Shown: positions 25,137 through 33,783, numbered from the stretch's first letter. The stretch: DNA of 53,939 bases from Collinsella sp. (GCA_019425045.1 JAHYYI010000009.1:1-53939), one strand, 5' to 3'. The notes: generated from the sequence alone by a model not told the origin. Numbers and translations are program-made.

Positions 25137-25841
25137 CTATCGGGTTGCCTGGACAAGTTGTCCCAGGGTGCAGCCCTGTTGATAGATGTAGGTAAGGTAT
25201 TGCGTGCATGCGCGATAGGAATCGAAGGTCGTGAGCGCCTGCTCAACGTTTGTGTATACCTTCCAGGCGCCAAAGACCTTATAGTTTTCGCCGTGCTGGA
25301 CGATAAACTGATGGACATCTTCGTAGGGATAGCCCAAAAAATAGCCAATTTCGTGGGGGAACTCGCACATGCACCCCGTATCGCAGTGCCTATTTCGCGC
25401 GAGTGCGCAGACACTGCCGTCATAGGCGCTTTCTGCGGCATTGCTGCTTGCCAGCGTGATGCGCGCGGCGAGATGCACCAGGGATGCGAGCAGGTTGTGG
25501 ACATCGTAGCCTTCGGCGACAAGCGCCGTCGCGGCGCGGGGATCGGAGAGATATCGCATAAGGTCCGCAGGGCGGTACACATAGATGAGCGCTCCGCAGG
25601 GGCGCCAGACCAAAACGCTCATATGGATCCCGAGCGGCTGGAGCTCGCGGTTGCATTGGGCTATGACGGCGAGCAGACGAGAGCGTCGCTCTTCGATTTT
25701 AGCGACGCCGGGTTTTCCGTTTTGGTTGGCGTAAACGCCGGGATAGGTAAAGAGCGAAGCCGGCTTGATACCTGCGAGCGTAGGGGAGCAGTTGCGCACG
25801 ACAGCCGTTTGGTATGTTGGGATGTCAATGGTTCGAGTCAC
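25137..25841 (-). CDS. DUF3793 family protein
   Basis: 234 residues from GTG 25841 (AAAGGGG upstream on the minus strand). The C-terminal FPHEIGYFLGYPYEDVHQFI and YKVFGAWKVY motifs are characteristic of DUF3793 proteins, which in anaerobes are often next to flavodoxin or iron-uptake genes. A central cysteine pair (CDTGCMCEF) may bind metal or a cluster. Function is not known; heme- or iron-linked roles are only inference. Confidence 0.85.
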   Translation of the reverse strand: MTRTIDIPTYQTAVVRNCSPTLAGIKPASLFTYPGVYANQNGKPGVAKIEERRSRLLAVIAQCNRELQPLGIHMSVLVWRPCGALIYVYRPADLMRYLSDPRAATALVAEGYDVHNLLASLVHLAARITLASSNAAESAYDGSVCALARNRHCDTGCMCEFPHEIGYFLGYPYEDVHQFIVQHGENYKVFGAWKVYTNVEQALTTFDSYRACTQYLTYIYQQGCTLGQLVQATR

Positions 25842-25866
25842 GTTGCCCCTTTCGAGCACTCACTTG

Positions 25867-25885
25867 TTAGCCTAGGAAAACCTAT
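25867..25885. promoter_or_regulatory. DtxR/IdeR-like iron box
   Basis: On the minus strand, ATAGGTTTTCCTAGGCTAA matches about 14 of 19 positions of the DtxR consensus (TTAGGTTAGCCTAACCTAA). It sits 26 bp before the DUF3793 start and suggests iron-dependent repression of the DUF3793-flavodoxin unit. Confidence 0.5.
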
Positions 25886-25934
25886 ATACGAAAGTAAGCC
25901 TTGGTCAACAAAAAAGTTTGAATAGGGAAACTAA

Positions 25935-25966
25935 TTGACAGAACCGACATGATTTTGGGTTAAGAT
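25935..25966 (+). promoter_or_regulatory. Promoter of the HMA-domain gene
   Basis: A perfect -35 TTGACA (25935-25940) and a -10 TTAAGAT (25960-25966) with a long spacer (19-20 bp). Long spacers are usual for promoters that need metal-regulator control. The CsoR-type palindrome follows at once. Confidence 0.5.
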
Positions 25967-25970
25967 GGGG

Positions 25971-25987
25971 ACACCCCATGGGGGTAT
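25971..25987. promoter_or_regulatory. CsoR-type copper operator
   Basis: ACACCCCATGGGGGTAT is a near-perfect palindrome of the CsoR class (ATACCCC...GGGGTAT). It covers the likely transcription start of the HMA gene, so copper would relieve repression. Confidence 0.7.
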
Positions 25988-26016
25988 CTAGATAGGGCTA
26001 CTTGAAAGGGGAACGC

Positions 26017-26400
26017 ATGAGCGACTTGCTCAATCCTGCGAATCTCATCGTGCTGGCCTTCATTGCCGTCGGCATGTTTTTTGGACTGCGTCGCATTGCC
26101 GCTTCGACACACGGGAAGAGTTGTTGCAGCGATGGTACGAGCGGCAAGAAAACCAAAAAGGTTGTTGTGGTGGATACCGATGCATCGCACTATCCCTATA
26201 GCGATGAGCTGCTCATCGGCGGCATGAGCTGTGACGGCTGCGCTCAGAACGTGGCTAATGCCCTGAATGCGCTGGATGGCGTGTGGGCAACGGTGACGTA
26301 TGCGGATCACACGGCACGTGTGCGCTCTAAACAGCCGGTTGATCGTGGTGTCCTCGAGACGGCCGTGAAAGACGCGGGCTACTACGTCATGACGCTGTAA
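26017..26400 (+). CDS. Membrane-anchored heavy-metal-associated (HMA) protein
   Basis: 127 residues. One N-terminal transmembrane helix (LIVLAFIAVGMFFGL) is followed by a short Cys-containing linker (KSCCSDG) and a CopZ-type HMA domain with the metal motif GMSCDGC (MxCxxC). The anchor suggests the domain stays at the cytoplasmic face, handing copper to an exporter not in this window. ATG 26017 has AAAGGGG upstream. Expected to be copper-induced through the operator just upstream. Confidence 0.9.
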   Translation: MSDLLNPANLIVLAFIAVGMFFGLRRIAASTHGKSCCSDGTSGKKTKKVVVVDTDASHYPYSDELLIGGMSCDGCAQNVANALNALDGVWATVTYADHTARVRSKQPVDRGVLETAVKDAGYYVMTL

Positions 26401-26426
26401 GCGCCGCCCTGGATGCGCTTCCTTGG

Positions 26427-26852
26427 CTAGGCTCGTCCGCGCAGTTCGATGTCTTGGATGTCGTCGAAGTCGATGGCGATGTCTTTGAGCTTGAGGAGCT
26501 TGAAGGCAGGGAGTACCTCGTCGAGGATGCCGGTGCGGGAGCGATAGCCGTACGTATCGTAATAGGTGACACGAACCAAGTCGCCACGTTTGAGACCCTC
26601 GAGCTTTTTAGAAAGTACGAGGGCTTTTTCTTCCGTGAGCTCACGTTTTGGCTCGACGGTGATTTCCTGCTTGCGCACGAGTTCGTAGTATCCCGTGAGG
26701 GCGGCAAAGGGCATAAACTGTGCGGCGCGGTTGGCGCGCACGGCACCGTTGGCAGTGAGCTTTGGGTCGGCGGAGCGACGTCTTCCCTCGGGGTCTGCTA
26801 GGCGTTCAAAAGGTGTCGGTGGCCGCATCGGCTGTTGTTGGGACTTAGGCAC
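26427..26852 (-). CDS. YolD-like protein, partner of Y-family polymerase
   Basis: 141 residues from GTG 26852 (GGAGG 5 bp upstream). RAAQFMPFAALTGYYELV and VRVTYYDTYGYRSRTGILDEV are typical of YolD-like proteins, which in Gram-positives are paired with UvrX/DinB-type polymerases in damage-inducible operons. The start overlaps the polymerase stop by 8 bp, so translation is coupled. Confidence 0.87.
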   Translation of the reverse strand: MPKSQQQPMRPPTPFERLADPEGRRRSADPKLTANGAVRANRAAQFMPFAALTGYYELVRKQEITVEPKRELTEEKALVLSKKLEGLKRGDLVRVTYYDTYGYRSRTGILDEVLPAFKLLKLKDIAIDFDDIQDIELRGRA

Positions 26853-28350
26853 GGTGCCCTCCAACTTGGTCGTTGCGTTCGCGCGCGGTGGCGCCGGCGG
26901 TAAAGCTTAATCCCTTGACGAGCGCGTTTTTGCCGTACTTGCCTTTCACGGCCAGGACGGCGCGCGCCAGGTCGCGCTCGCGCTCATCGGCCTCGATATC
27001 GCTGAACAGATCGATGGTGGCAAATTCCTCGGGCATGAGGTTGCCAAATCCCAGATTGATACGCTTGACCGGTCGCTTGGGGTCGACCGTTTGTGCCCAA
27101 AGGTCATCGAAATACCCCATGATCTTCTTAAACGAATTGGTGCGCTCGGGCAGCTTGCGCGAGGCGTTGGAGTGCGCAAAGAGTGAGGCATAGCCGTCAC
27201 GCGGTTTGCCGCCATGCTCTCCCACAAAGATGCCATCGATTGCCTGCGCTTCGCGTACCAGGCGGCGCCTTTCGTCATCGCACTGGACGGGCTTGGGAGC
27301 ACGGGGCGCGAGCTCGGGGCCGGCGGTTGCGGTGGGTTCGATACTCGATGTGCTCGAGCGCAGGTGGCCGCATCCGTCCACATATTGCGCTGTACCGCTG
27401 GCGTCGAGGCGGCGTATGTCAGCGCGCTCGCTCGCGTAGCCCACAAAGAGCGAGATGCTGTCGCAGACCACGTGCTTATCGACCAAGTCCAACACGGCAC
27501 TGTCGACCATCTCGCGCAAGACGGTGTAGGCCTGCTCGTAGGCATAGCCCTTCGAGAGCACCTGTCCTGTGGTGGTCGAGGTCGCTTGCGGGCGATAGGC
27601 TTGGATATCGGCGATGGTTGTCGGCTCGCGCCCGAAGGCGTGGTCGATGAGATATTCGGCGTTGACGCCGAGTTCGTCGTAGAGCAGGTTCTCGTCGAGT
27701 GCGGCGACGCCCATCAGGTCGTAGACGCCGTATTTCTCGAGACGGGCCGCCACGCCGGGGCCGATGCCCCAGATGTCGGTGATGGGGCGATGGGGCCAGA
27801 TCTCCTTGCGAAAGATCTCGTCGTCGAGTACGCCAATGCGGCTGGCTACGTGCTTGGCGGTGATGTCGAGCGCCACCTTGGCCTGGAATAGGTTGGGGCC
27901 GATACCGACCGTCGCCGTGATGCCGGTGCGCCCCAAGACCTCGTCGCGCAACATGCAGGCGAACCCTTCGGCATCGGTGTGATAAAGGTCCAGATAGGGC
28001 GTCACGTCGATAAAGCACTCATCGATGGAGTAGACGTGCACGTCCTGGGGGCTGACGTATTCCAGATAGACGCCGTAGATTTGCGCCGACACCTCCATGT
28101 AGTGTTGCATGCGCGGCACTGCTTTGATGTAGTCGATGCCGTCGGGAATCTCGAATAGACGGCAGCGGTTGTGTATCCCGAGGTCCTTCATGGTCTGCGT
28201 GATAGCGAGACAGATGGTCGTGCGTCCGCGCGATTCGTCGGCAACGACCAGGTTGGTGGTGAGCGGATCGAGCCCACGATCGACGCACTCGACGCTGGCA
28301 TAAAACGTCTTGAGGTCGATGCAGATGTAGGTGTGCTGCTCGTGCTCCAT
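26845..28350 (-). CDS. Y-family (UmuC/UvrX-type) translesion DNA polymerase
   Basis: 501 residues. Catalytic motifs are ICIDLKTFYASVE (first aspartate), and YSIDECFIDVT (D and E). A helix-hairpin-helix segment is ITDIWGIGPGVAARL. A low-complexity stretch of about 40 residues (Ser/Pro-rich) interrupts the C-terminal little-finger region near residue 330. Start ATG 28350 follows GGGAGG. Two LexA boxes upstream and the coupled YolD gene suggest an SOS mutagenesis operon. Confidence 0.93.
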   Translation of the reverse strand: MEHEQHTYICIDLKTFYASVECVDRGLDPLTTNLVVADESRGRTTICLAITQTMKDLGIHNRCRLFEIPDGIDYIKAVPRMQHYMEVSAQIYGVYLEYVSPQDVHVYSIDECFIDVTPYLDLYHTDAEGFACMLRDEVLGRTGITATVGIGPNLFQAKVALDITAKHVASRIGVLDDEIFRKEIWPHRPITDIWGIGPGVAARLEKYGVYDLMGVAALDENLLYDELGVNAEYLIDHAFGREPTTIADIQAYRPQATSTTTGQVLSKGYAYEQAYTVLREMVDSAVLDLVDKHVVCDSISLFVGYASERADIRRLDASGTAQYVDGCGHLRSSTSSIEPTATAGPELAPRAPKPVQCDDERRRLVREAQAIDGIFVGEHGGKPRDGYASLFAHSNASRKLPERTNSFKKIMGYFDDLWAQTVDPKRPVKRINLGFGNLMPEEFATIDLFSDIEADERERDLARAVLAVKGKYGKNALVKGLSFTAGATARERNDQVGGHRA

Positions 28351-28363
28351 CCGAGCCTCCCAT

Positions 28364-28377
28364 CAAACACATGTTCT
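28364..28377 (-). promoter_or_regulatory. LexA (SOS) box A
   Basis: On the minus strand AGAACATGTGTTTG fits the Gram-positive SOS box CGAACRNRYGTTYG apart from the first base. It lies 14 bp before the polymerase start codon. Confidence 0.65.
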
Positions 28378-28380
28378 TAT

Positions 28381-28394
28381 CGAATACCTGTTCG
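28381..28394 (-). promoter_or_regulatory. LexA (SOS) box B
   Basis: CGAACAGGTATTCG on the minus strand is a close SOS-box match and lies 3 bp upstream of box A. Tandem boxes point to tight LexA control of the polymerase operon. Confidence 0.7.
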
Positions 28395-28424
28395 ATAATA
28401 CCTGCTCGACCGGACACCGTCAAA

Positions 28425-28445
28425 ACCTGCCCCTTTTTGGCAGGT
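28425..28445. repeat. Partial copy of a palindrome arm
   Basis: ACCTGCC / GGCAGGT form a 7-bp hairpin. The DNA at 28426-28440 matches 29115-29129 at 14 of 15 positions, so related repeat pieces flank the alcohol-dehydrogenase remnant. Confidence 0.5.
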
Positions 28446-28573
28446 ATGGTCGTGCGGCTGCATCGGGTTTTTAACGCAGCCCTAAAGAGTGCGTAACAGC
28501 TCGGAAAAGCTCGCTTCGTAGCATGAGGCTAACGATTGATACCACCATAAAGCACGGAAGGGTTGTGGGGATA

Positions 28574-29053
28574 ATGGTCAACTATGGGTTTGGTATGCCG
28601 ACGCGCTTGGTTGCGGATGGGGATGTGGCTCGCTGGTGCGGGCGATTGGTTGCCCACTATGGCGGCACCAAGGCACTGGTCGTGCTGGGAGGCGACAAGC
28701 GCACGCGTGATGAGCTCGTTTCGGCGGCGCTGGGCTCGGTTGAAGGCGACGGAGGAGACGAGCTGATCGACGAAGCCGTGGCCCTGGCGACCGACGAAGG
28801 CGTGGACTTTGTCTTGGCGATTGGCGATGCCGATACTGCCGGCTTTGCGCGCGAGCTCGCCCGTCGCATGGCGGCGCTCGATGTCGGCGAAGAGGGTTTT
28901 GTCCCTTATGGATGTATCGTCTCGGAGGGCAAGGTGCCTGCCGTCGTGGGGGCCGGCGAGGTTCCCGTTTTTGCCATCATCGCGCCCGAACTGCTGGAGG
29001 GCATCGGGTCTCCTCTGCGTGAGTTGCTCGGTAGCGTCTGCGCTGCGGCCTAA
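28574..29053 (+). pseudogene. Iron alcohol dehydrogenase N-terminal remnant
   Basis: About 159 residues. VNYGFGMPTRLVADGDVARW, then KALVVLGGDKRT, and GVDFVLAIGDADTAGFARELA follow the N-terminal NAD-binding half of Fe-dependent alcohol dehydrogenases. The usual GGGS is GDAD here, and the whole metal-binding C-terminal half (about 200 residues) is missing. ATG 28574 has GGGG 3 bp upstream; ATG 28523 is an alternative (176 residues). It may be a decayed gene, or a stand-alone nucleotide-binding protein, as the frame is intact. Confidence 0.5.
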
Positions 29054-29063
29054 TATTTGGCAT

Positions 29064-29127
29064 AAAGGGATAGGTTATTTTTGATTGGTAAAGCGTTTGA
29101 CCTGCCAAATTAAACCTGTCCCTTTTT
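29064..29127. terminator. Palindromic terminator element
   Basis: AAAGGGATAGGTT (29064-29076) pairs with 29113-29125 (one G-T pair), with partial inner pairing around TTGATTGGT and GCCAAATT. TTTTT (29123-29127) follows, fitting termination on the plus strand. It belongs to the style of palindromes also seen at 9809. Confidence 0.7.
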
Positions 29128-29252
29128 GGTCGGTTGCCGTTTGGGGGCCGATTGGCAACGCTCGCTGATTATAGTCTTGACCTGCGCTAGAATAGTGGCA
29201 TCTGAATGTCCGGGCGCATGGAGGCGTGCGCCCGTATGCTGAGGAGGACTCT

Positions 29253-30947
29253 ATGGCAACTGTTGCCGCACCTATCGATGCTACGTCGACTGCCGCTTGG
29301 AAGGCGCTCGAGGCCCATCAGGAGAAGCTCGAGGCCGAGGGTATCGACCTCAAGGCCTGGTTCGCCGCCGATGCCGAGCGCGTGAACAAGCTGAGCTTTG
29401 ACGCCGGTGACCTGCACTTCGACCTGTCCAAGAACCTGGTGACTGATGAGACCGTCAAGCTGCTGTGCGATCTTGCCCGCGAGGTGAAGCTCGAGGAGCG
29501 CCGCGACGCCATGTTCTCCGGCGAGCACATCAACACCACCGAGGACCGCGCCGTCCTGCACACCGCGCTGCGCCGCCCGGCAAGCGAGAAGGGCCAGCTC
29601 ATCGTCGACGGCCAGGACGTCGTCGCCGACGTGCACGAGGTTCTCGACCGCATGTATGCCTTCGCCGAGCGCGTGCGCTCCGGTGAGTGGAAGGGTGTTA
29701 CCGGCAAAAAGATCGAGCACCTGGTGTCCATCGGCATCGGCGGCTCCGATCTGGGCCCGGTCATGGCCTACGAGGCCCTGCGTCCCTACGCCGACGCCGG
29801 TATTGACTGCCGCTACATCTCCAACATCGACCCCAACGATCAGGCAGAGAAGCTCAAGGGCCTCGATCCCGAGACCACGCTCGTGATTATCGTCTCCAAG
29901 ACTTTCACCACGCTCGAGACCCTCACCAACGCTCGTGAGGTCAAGACCTGGATGCTCGAGCAGCTCAAGGCTCAGGGTGCCATCGACGGCTCCGATGAGC
30001 AGAACGCCGAGGCCGTGGCCAAGCACTTTGTCGCCGTTTCCACCGCACTCGAGAAGGTCGAGGCCTTCGGCATCGACCCCGCCAACGCTTTTGGTTTCTG
30101 GAACTGGGTCGGCGGCCGCTACTCTGTCGACTCCGCCGTGGGCCTGTCGCTGATCGTCGTGCTCGGCCCCGAGCGCTTCCAGCAGTTCCTTGAGGGCTTC
30201 CACGCCATCGACGAGTACTTCTGCAACACCCCGCTCGAGAACAACGCCGTCGCGCTGATGGGCCTGCTCAACGTCTGGTACGTCAACTTCTTCGGTTCCA
30301 AGAGCCACGCCGTGCTGCCGTACTGCCAGTATCTGCACCGCTTCCCGGCCTACCTGCAACAGCTCACCATGGAGTCCAACGGCAAGCACGTCCGCTGGGA
30401 CGGCAGCGCTGTGACCTCCGATACCGGTGAGATCTTCTGGGGCGAGCCCGGTACCAACGGTCAGCACGCCTTCTACCAGCTGCTGCACCAGGGCACCGTG
30501 GTGGTCCCGGCCGACTTTATCGCTTTCGCCAACACTGCCAACCCCGCAACCGACAGCGGCCAGGACGTCCACGAGCTGTTCCTGGGCAACTTCCTGGCCC
30601 AGACCAAGGCGCTCGCCTTTGGTAAGACGGCCGACGAGGTTCGTGCCGAGGGCACGCCCGAGCAGATCGTCCCGGCCCGCTGCTTTGAGGGCAACCGTCC
30701 GACGACCTCGATCTTCGGCGACACGCTGACCCCGTTCGCACTCGGCGAGCTCATCGCCCTGTACGAGCACATCACGTTTGTCGAGGGCACGGTCTGGGGC
30801 ATCGACTCCTACGACCAGTGGGGCGTCGAGCTGGGCAAGCAGCTTGCCAAGCAGATCACCCCGGCCTTCCACGACGACGCCGCCAAGGCCGAGCAGGACG
30901 CTTCGACCCAGGCGCTCATCGAGTTCTATCGCGCTCATCGCAAGTAG
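29253..30947 (+). CDS. pgi: Glucose-6-phosphate isomerase
   Basis: Interconverts glucose 6-phosphate and fructose 6-phosphate. Family motifs are present: SIGIGGSDLGPVM, SKTFTTLET (phosphate binding), GGRYSVDSAVGLS, NGQHAFYQLLHQGT (catalytic histidine), and SYDQWGVELGKQLA near the C-terminus (catalytic lysine region). 564 residues, the long bacterial form. ATG 29253 follows GAGGAGG by 5 bp. Confidence 0.97.
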   Translation: MATVAAPIDATSTAAWKALEAHQEKLEAEGIDLKAWFAADAERVNKLSFDAGDLHFDLSKNLVTDETVKLLCDLAREVKLEERRDAMFSGEHINTTEDRAVLHTALRRPASEKGQLIVDGQDVVADVHEVLDRMYAFAERVRSGEWKGVTGKKIEHLVSIGIGGSDLGPVMAYEALRPYADAGIDCRYISNIDPNDQAEKLKGLDPETTLVIIVSKTFTTLETLTNAREVKTWMLEQLKAQGAIDGSDEQNAEAVAKHFVAVSTALEKVEAFGIDPANAFGFWNWVGGRYSVDSAVGLSLIVVLGPERFQQFLEGFHAIDEYFCNTPLENNAVALMGLLNVWYVNFFGSKSHAVLPYCQYLHRFPAYLQQLTMESNGKHVRWDGSAVTSDTGEIFWGEPGTNGQHAFYQLLHQGTVVVPADFIAFANTANPATDSGQDVHELFLGNFLAQTKALAFGKTADEVRAEGTPEQIVPARCFEGNRPTTSIFGDTLTPFALGELIALYEHITFVEGTVWGIDSYDQWGVELGKQLAKQITPAFHDDAAKAEQDASTQALIEFYRAHRK

Positions 30948-30976
30948 TCTTTACGGCTGAGTTGGCTTATGGCTGA

Positions 30977-31014
30977 AAGGGGCCCGTATCCGTTGGGATA
31001 CGGGCCCCTTGCTA
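30977..31014 (+). terminator. Hairpin after pgi
   Basis: A perfect 15-bp stem (30977-30991 with 30996-31010) with a GTTG loop. The tail GCTATTT is short of U, but position and stability fit a terminator. Confidence 0.75.
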
Positions 31015-31183
31015 TTTGGATAGGATGGAATGTATCGGGAGGCGCCTCGACGGGCATCGCAATCGTCGAAGGCGCGCCGTTCATGTTTGGGACAATATGA
31101 CATTTTTCCCGTTGCAAACAGCGCCGCCGTGGGTGTTCTGTATGATGGCTCAGACAAGGTTGTTCAATGACAGGGAGGCATAT

Positions 31184-32026
31184 ATGGCAATCAAAGCCAT
31201 CGCAATGGATATCGACGGTACGCTCACCAACGACCAAAAGGTCATCAGCCCGCGTACGTGCGAGAAGCTGCTCGCTGCGCAGGAGTCGGGCATTAAGCTC
31301 ATCTTGGCTTCGGGTCGTCCTGCATGGGGGCTGCACGCCTTGGCGCAGGAGCTCGACCTTCAAAACCATGATGGTCTGCTAGTTGCCTTTAATGGCGCGC
31401 ACGTGGTCGACGCTCAGACCGATGAGGTCCTTTTTGACCAGGCCATGCCGGCTGACGAGCTGCACCGTCTGATTGATCATCTGCGCAATTTCGACGTGAT
31501 CCCTATGATTTCGCTCGGTCGCGATTTGCACGTCGAGGACTCGTACCATTGCATGATCACGCTGCCTGACGGCTTGCAGAAGAATATCGTCAAGTATGAG
31601 CGCGATGCGTGCGATCTTAAGATTCGCGAGGTCGAGAGCTTGCATGAGGTCGTGGACACTTATCCCGTGGACAAGCTGCTGACGGCGGGTGATCCGACCT
31701 ACCTGCAGGCGCATTACGAGGAGATGTATGCGCCCTTTACCCAGACGCTTTCGGGCATGTTTACGGCCGACTGGTACTTTGAGTACACGGCGCCCGGTAT
31801 CGACAAAGCCCGTGCGCTCGAGGGTGCCCTGCCCAAGCTCGGTATCGATGCCAGCGAGGTCGTCTCGTTTGGCGACGGCCAGAACGACAAGTCCATGATT
31901 GAGTGGGCCGGCACCGGTGTTGCCATGGGCAACGCCGTCGATGAGGTTAAGGCAGTTGCCCAGATGGTAACCGCCAATAACAACGAAGACGGTATTGCAG
32001 TGGCGCTGGATAAGCTGCTGGGTTAG
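31184..32026 (+). CDS. Cof-type HAD-IIB phosphatase
   Basis: 280 residues. AMDIDGTLTND (motif I), LASGRPAWG (motif II), K in the late PGIDKARAL, and FGDGQNDKSMIEW (motif IV). Close in layout to sugar-phosphate phosphatases of the YidA group. ATG 31184 follows GGGAGG. The reading frame is open for 56 codons upstream, but these lie in the pgi trailer and are unlikely to be coding. Confidence 0.92.
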   Translation: MAIKAIAMDIDGTLTNDQKVISPRTCEKLLAAQESGIKLILASGRPAWGLHALAQELDLQNHDGLLVAFNGAHVVDAQTDEVLFDQAMPADELHRLIDHLRNFDVIPMISLGRDLHVEDSYHCMITLPDGLQKNIVKYERDACDLKIREVESLHEVVDTYPVDKLLTAGDPTYLQAHYEEMYAPFTQTLSGMFTADWYFEYTAPGIDKARALEGALPKLGIDASEVVSFGDGQNDKSMIEWAGTGVAMGNAVDEVKAVAQMVTANNNEDGIAVALDKLLG

Positions 32027-32049
32027 AATCGCCGATTAATGCATGGTTT

Positions 32050-32075
32050 GGGCGCCTGCTTGCGGGCGCCCTTTT
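32050..32075 (+). terminator. Terminator after the HAD gene
   Basis: GGGCGCC (32050-32056) pairs with 32065-32071, loop of 8, followed by TTTTG. Confidence 0.85.
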
Positions 32076-32090
32076 GTTAGGGAGGGTGCC

Positions 32091-32750
32091 GTGTCCGCAT
32101 TTCCGTTCGACGCCGTTATCTTTGACATGGACGGTGTCATTGTCGATACCGAGTATTACTACCTGGGCGAGACTGCCGCGTTTGCCAAGGAGCTTGGGCT
32201 TAACCTGACTCAAGAGGAGTTGAATGGGCAAGTCGGTACCTCGCATCAGTTCTTCCTGCATATGCTGGTCGATTGGTTTGAGCGCGCCGGTAAGGGGCAT
32301 TTCACTGGCGAGGAAGCGTTGGCCCGTTGGGACGAGTGGGCGCATAAGCGTCCGCGCGACTATCAGGCTTTGATTAACCCAGGCGCCGTGGATACGATTC
32401 GAGAGCTGCCACGCCGTGGCGTTCGCGTGGCGCTTGCCAGCTCGTCTCCCATGGATAGCATCGAGGAAGTGCTCAACGCGTGCGGGCTGTCGGATGCCTT
32501 TGAGTATGTGGTGAGCGGCGAGCAGTTTAAGGAGAGTAAGCCCGAGCCCGACATCTACCTGCATGCGCTGGACCTGCTGGGGCTGCCCGCGAATCGCTGC
32601 TGCTGCGTTGAGGATTCGGTGCCTGGCATCACTGCCGGCAAGTGCGCCGGTCTGACAGTCATCGCCAAGCGCGAGGAGCGCTTTGGCTTTAGTCAGGACG
32701 CCGCGGATAAGATTATCGATCAGCTGCCGGACCTGCTGGAACTCGCGTAA
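32091..32750 (+). CDS. HAD-superfamily hydrolase, beta-phosphoglucomutase-like
   Basis: 219 residues from GTG 32091 (GGGAGGG upstream). FDMDGVIVDTE is the subfamily IA motif I; LASSSPMDSIEEVL (motif II), K in FKESKPEPDIYLHAL (motif III) and VEDSVPGITAGKCAG (motif IV). The cap is alpha-helical. May be a phosphomutase or a sugar-phosphate phosphatase; the sequence does not decide. Confidence 0.9.
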   Translation: MSAFPFDAVIFDMDGVIVDTEYYYLGETAAFAKELGLNLTQEELNGQVGTSHQFFLHMLVDWFERAGKGHFTGEEALARWDEWAHKRPRDYQALINPGAVDTIRELPRRGVRVALASSSPMDSIEEVLNACGLSDAFEYVVSGEQFKESKPEPDIYLHALDLLGLPANRCCCVEDSVPGITAGKCAGLTVIAKREERFGFSQDAADKIIDQLPDLLELA

Positions 32751-32834
32751 GAGCGCGTTAGTTGCGCGTTTTTCGGGTCCGATGAGTAAATACCCGACAT
32801 TTTGGTGCGACACCTAGCATACTTTAAGCTAATG

Positions 32835-32873
32835 CGGGCTTAAGGACTTGTTGAATGCCCTTAAGCCCGTTTT
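32835..32873 (+). terminator. Terminator before the GntR regulator gene
   Basis: CGGGCTTAAGG (32835-32845) pairs with 32859-32869, followed by TTTT. It isolates the GntR gene from the HAD gene. Confidence 0.88.
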
Positions 32874-32900
32874 AGACGTAATTGCGCTGGGAGAGGGTAT

Positions 32901-33644
32901 ATGCCACCGACTGAAGGGCTAACTGACGGTAAAGCAGCGATACCGCTGTACCAACAGGTCATTGATATCATTAAAAACGAAATCAACTCCGGTGCCTACA
33001 AGGCAGGTGCGCGGATACCCAACGAATTCGAATTGGCTGAGAGCTATAAAGTTGGCCGCGTTACCGTGCGACGCGCTATTGAGGAGCTCGTCCAACAGGG
33101 CTATCTAACGAAGCGACAGGGGAAAGGCACGTTTGTCAATGCCCCCAAGCTCAAGCGCAAGATTCGCCAGAAGGATGACGTCCAGAGTTTTTCGGACGCA
33201 TGCCGCGCTAACGGAATGGAACCGGGGGCGTGTGTCATTTCGAGAAAGATACTGCCGGCGGATTCCACCGAAGCACAGTTCTTTGGTGTTCCCGTTGGAA
33301 CTGACTTGATTTGCGTTGAGCGCGTGCGTACTGCCGATGGCGTCCCTGTCATGCTTGAGAACAACATATACGTTTACGAGGACAACGCCTATCTATCAAC
33401 GGCGCCTCTATCTAACCAATCCATTTTTGAGTTCGTGCGCAACCGGACGGGGCGGACGCCTGCGTTTACCGACCCGTGCACGCTCGAGATCGCGTGCGCA
33501 TCGCCCGAGGTCGCTCGGTTGCTGGCGGTTCCCGTTGGCGAACCCTTGTTTTATATGGAAGCCTTCTTCTTTGATGAGCAGCGGCGGCCGTTTATCATCG
33601 GTCGTCAGCGGATCGTTGGGTCTCGCTACGTTTTTGACATCTAG
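32901..33644 (+). CDS. GntR-family regulator with UTRA domain
   Basis: 247 residues. The winged helix spans residues ~13-80 (PLYQQVIDIIKNEINSGAYK; VGRVTVRRAIEELVQQGYL; RQGKGTFV). The UTRA sensor follows (VGTDLICVERVRTADGVPV; PLFYMEAFFFDE). FrlR, the fructoselysine regulator, is in this family. It stands alone before the catabolic operon and is its likely repressor, with a phosphorylated sugar conjugate as probable inducer. Confidence 0.93.
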   Translation: MPPTEGLTDGKAAIPLYQQVIDIIKNEINSGAYKAGARIPNEFELAESYKVGRVTVRRAIEELVQQGYLTKRQGKGTFVNAPKLKRKIRQKDDVQSFSDACRANGMEPGACVISRKILPADSTEAQFFGVPVGTDLICVERVRTADGVPVMLENNIYVYEDNAYLSTAPLSNQSIFEFVRNRTGRTPAFTDPCTLEIACASPEVARLLAVPVGEPLFYMEAFFFDEQRRPFIIGRQRIVGSRYVFDI

Positions 33645-33654
33645 GACATTGCGA

Positions 33655-33694
33655 ATGGAGACGCCCGGTGGATCATCTCACCGGGCGTTTCCAT
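33655..33694. terminator. Hairpin after the GntR gene
   Basis: A 16-bp stem (33655-33670 with 33679-33694, one G-T pair) with an 8-nt loop. It lacks a U run. Confidence 0.65.
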
Positions 33695-33754
33695 ACCGTT
33701 CACGGCGCAAACGCAACCGTTCAACCGCGTTGCGGCAATCAGTTTGAAATTATC

Positions 33755-33783
33755 TTGATGACGAGAAAAGCTGCTGGTAATCT
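33755..33783 (+). promoter_or_regulatory. Promoter of the catabolic operon
   Basis: TTGATG (33755-33760) and TAATCT (33778-33783), spacer 17 bp. Transcription would begin within the tandem repeats that follow, 70 bp before the transporter gene. Confidence 0.5.
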
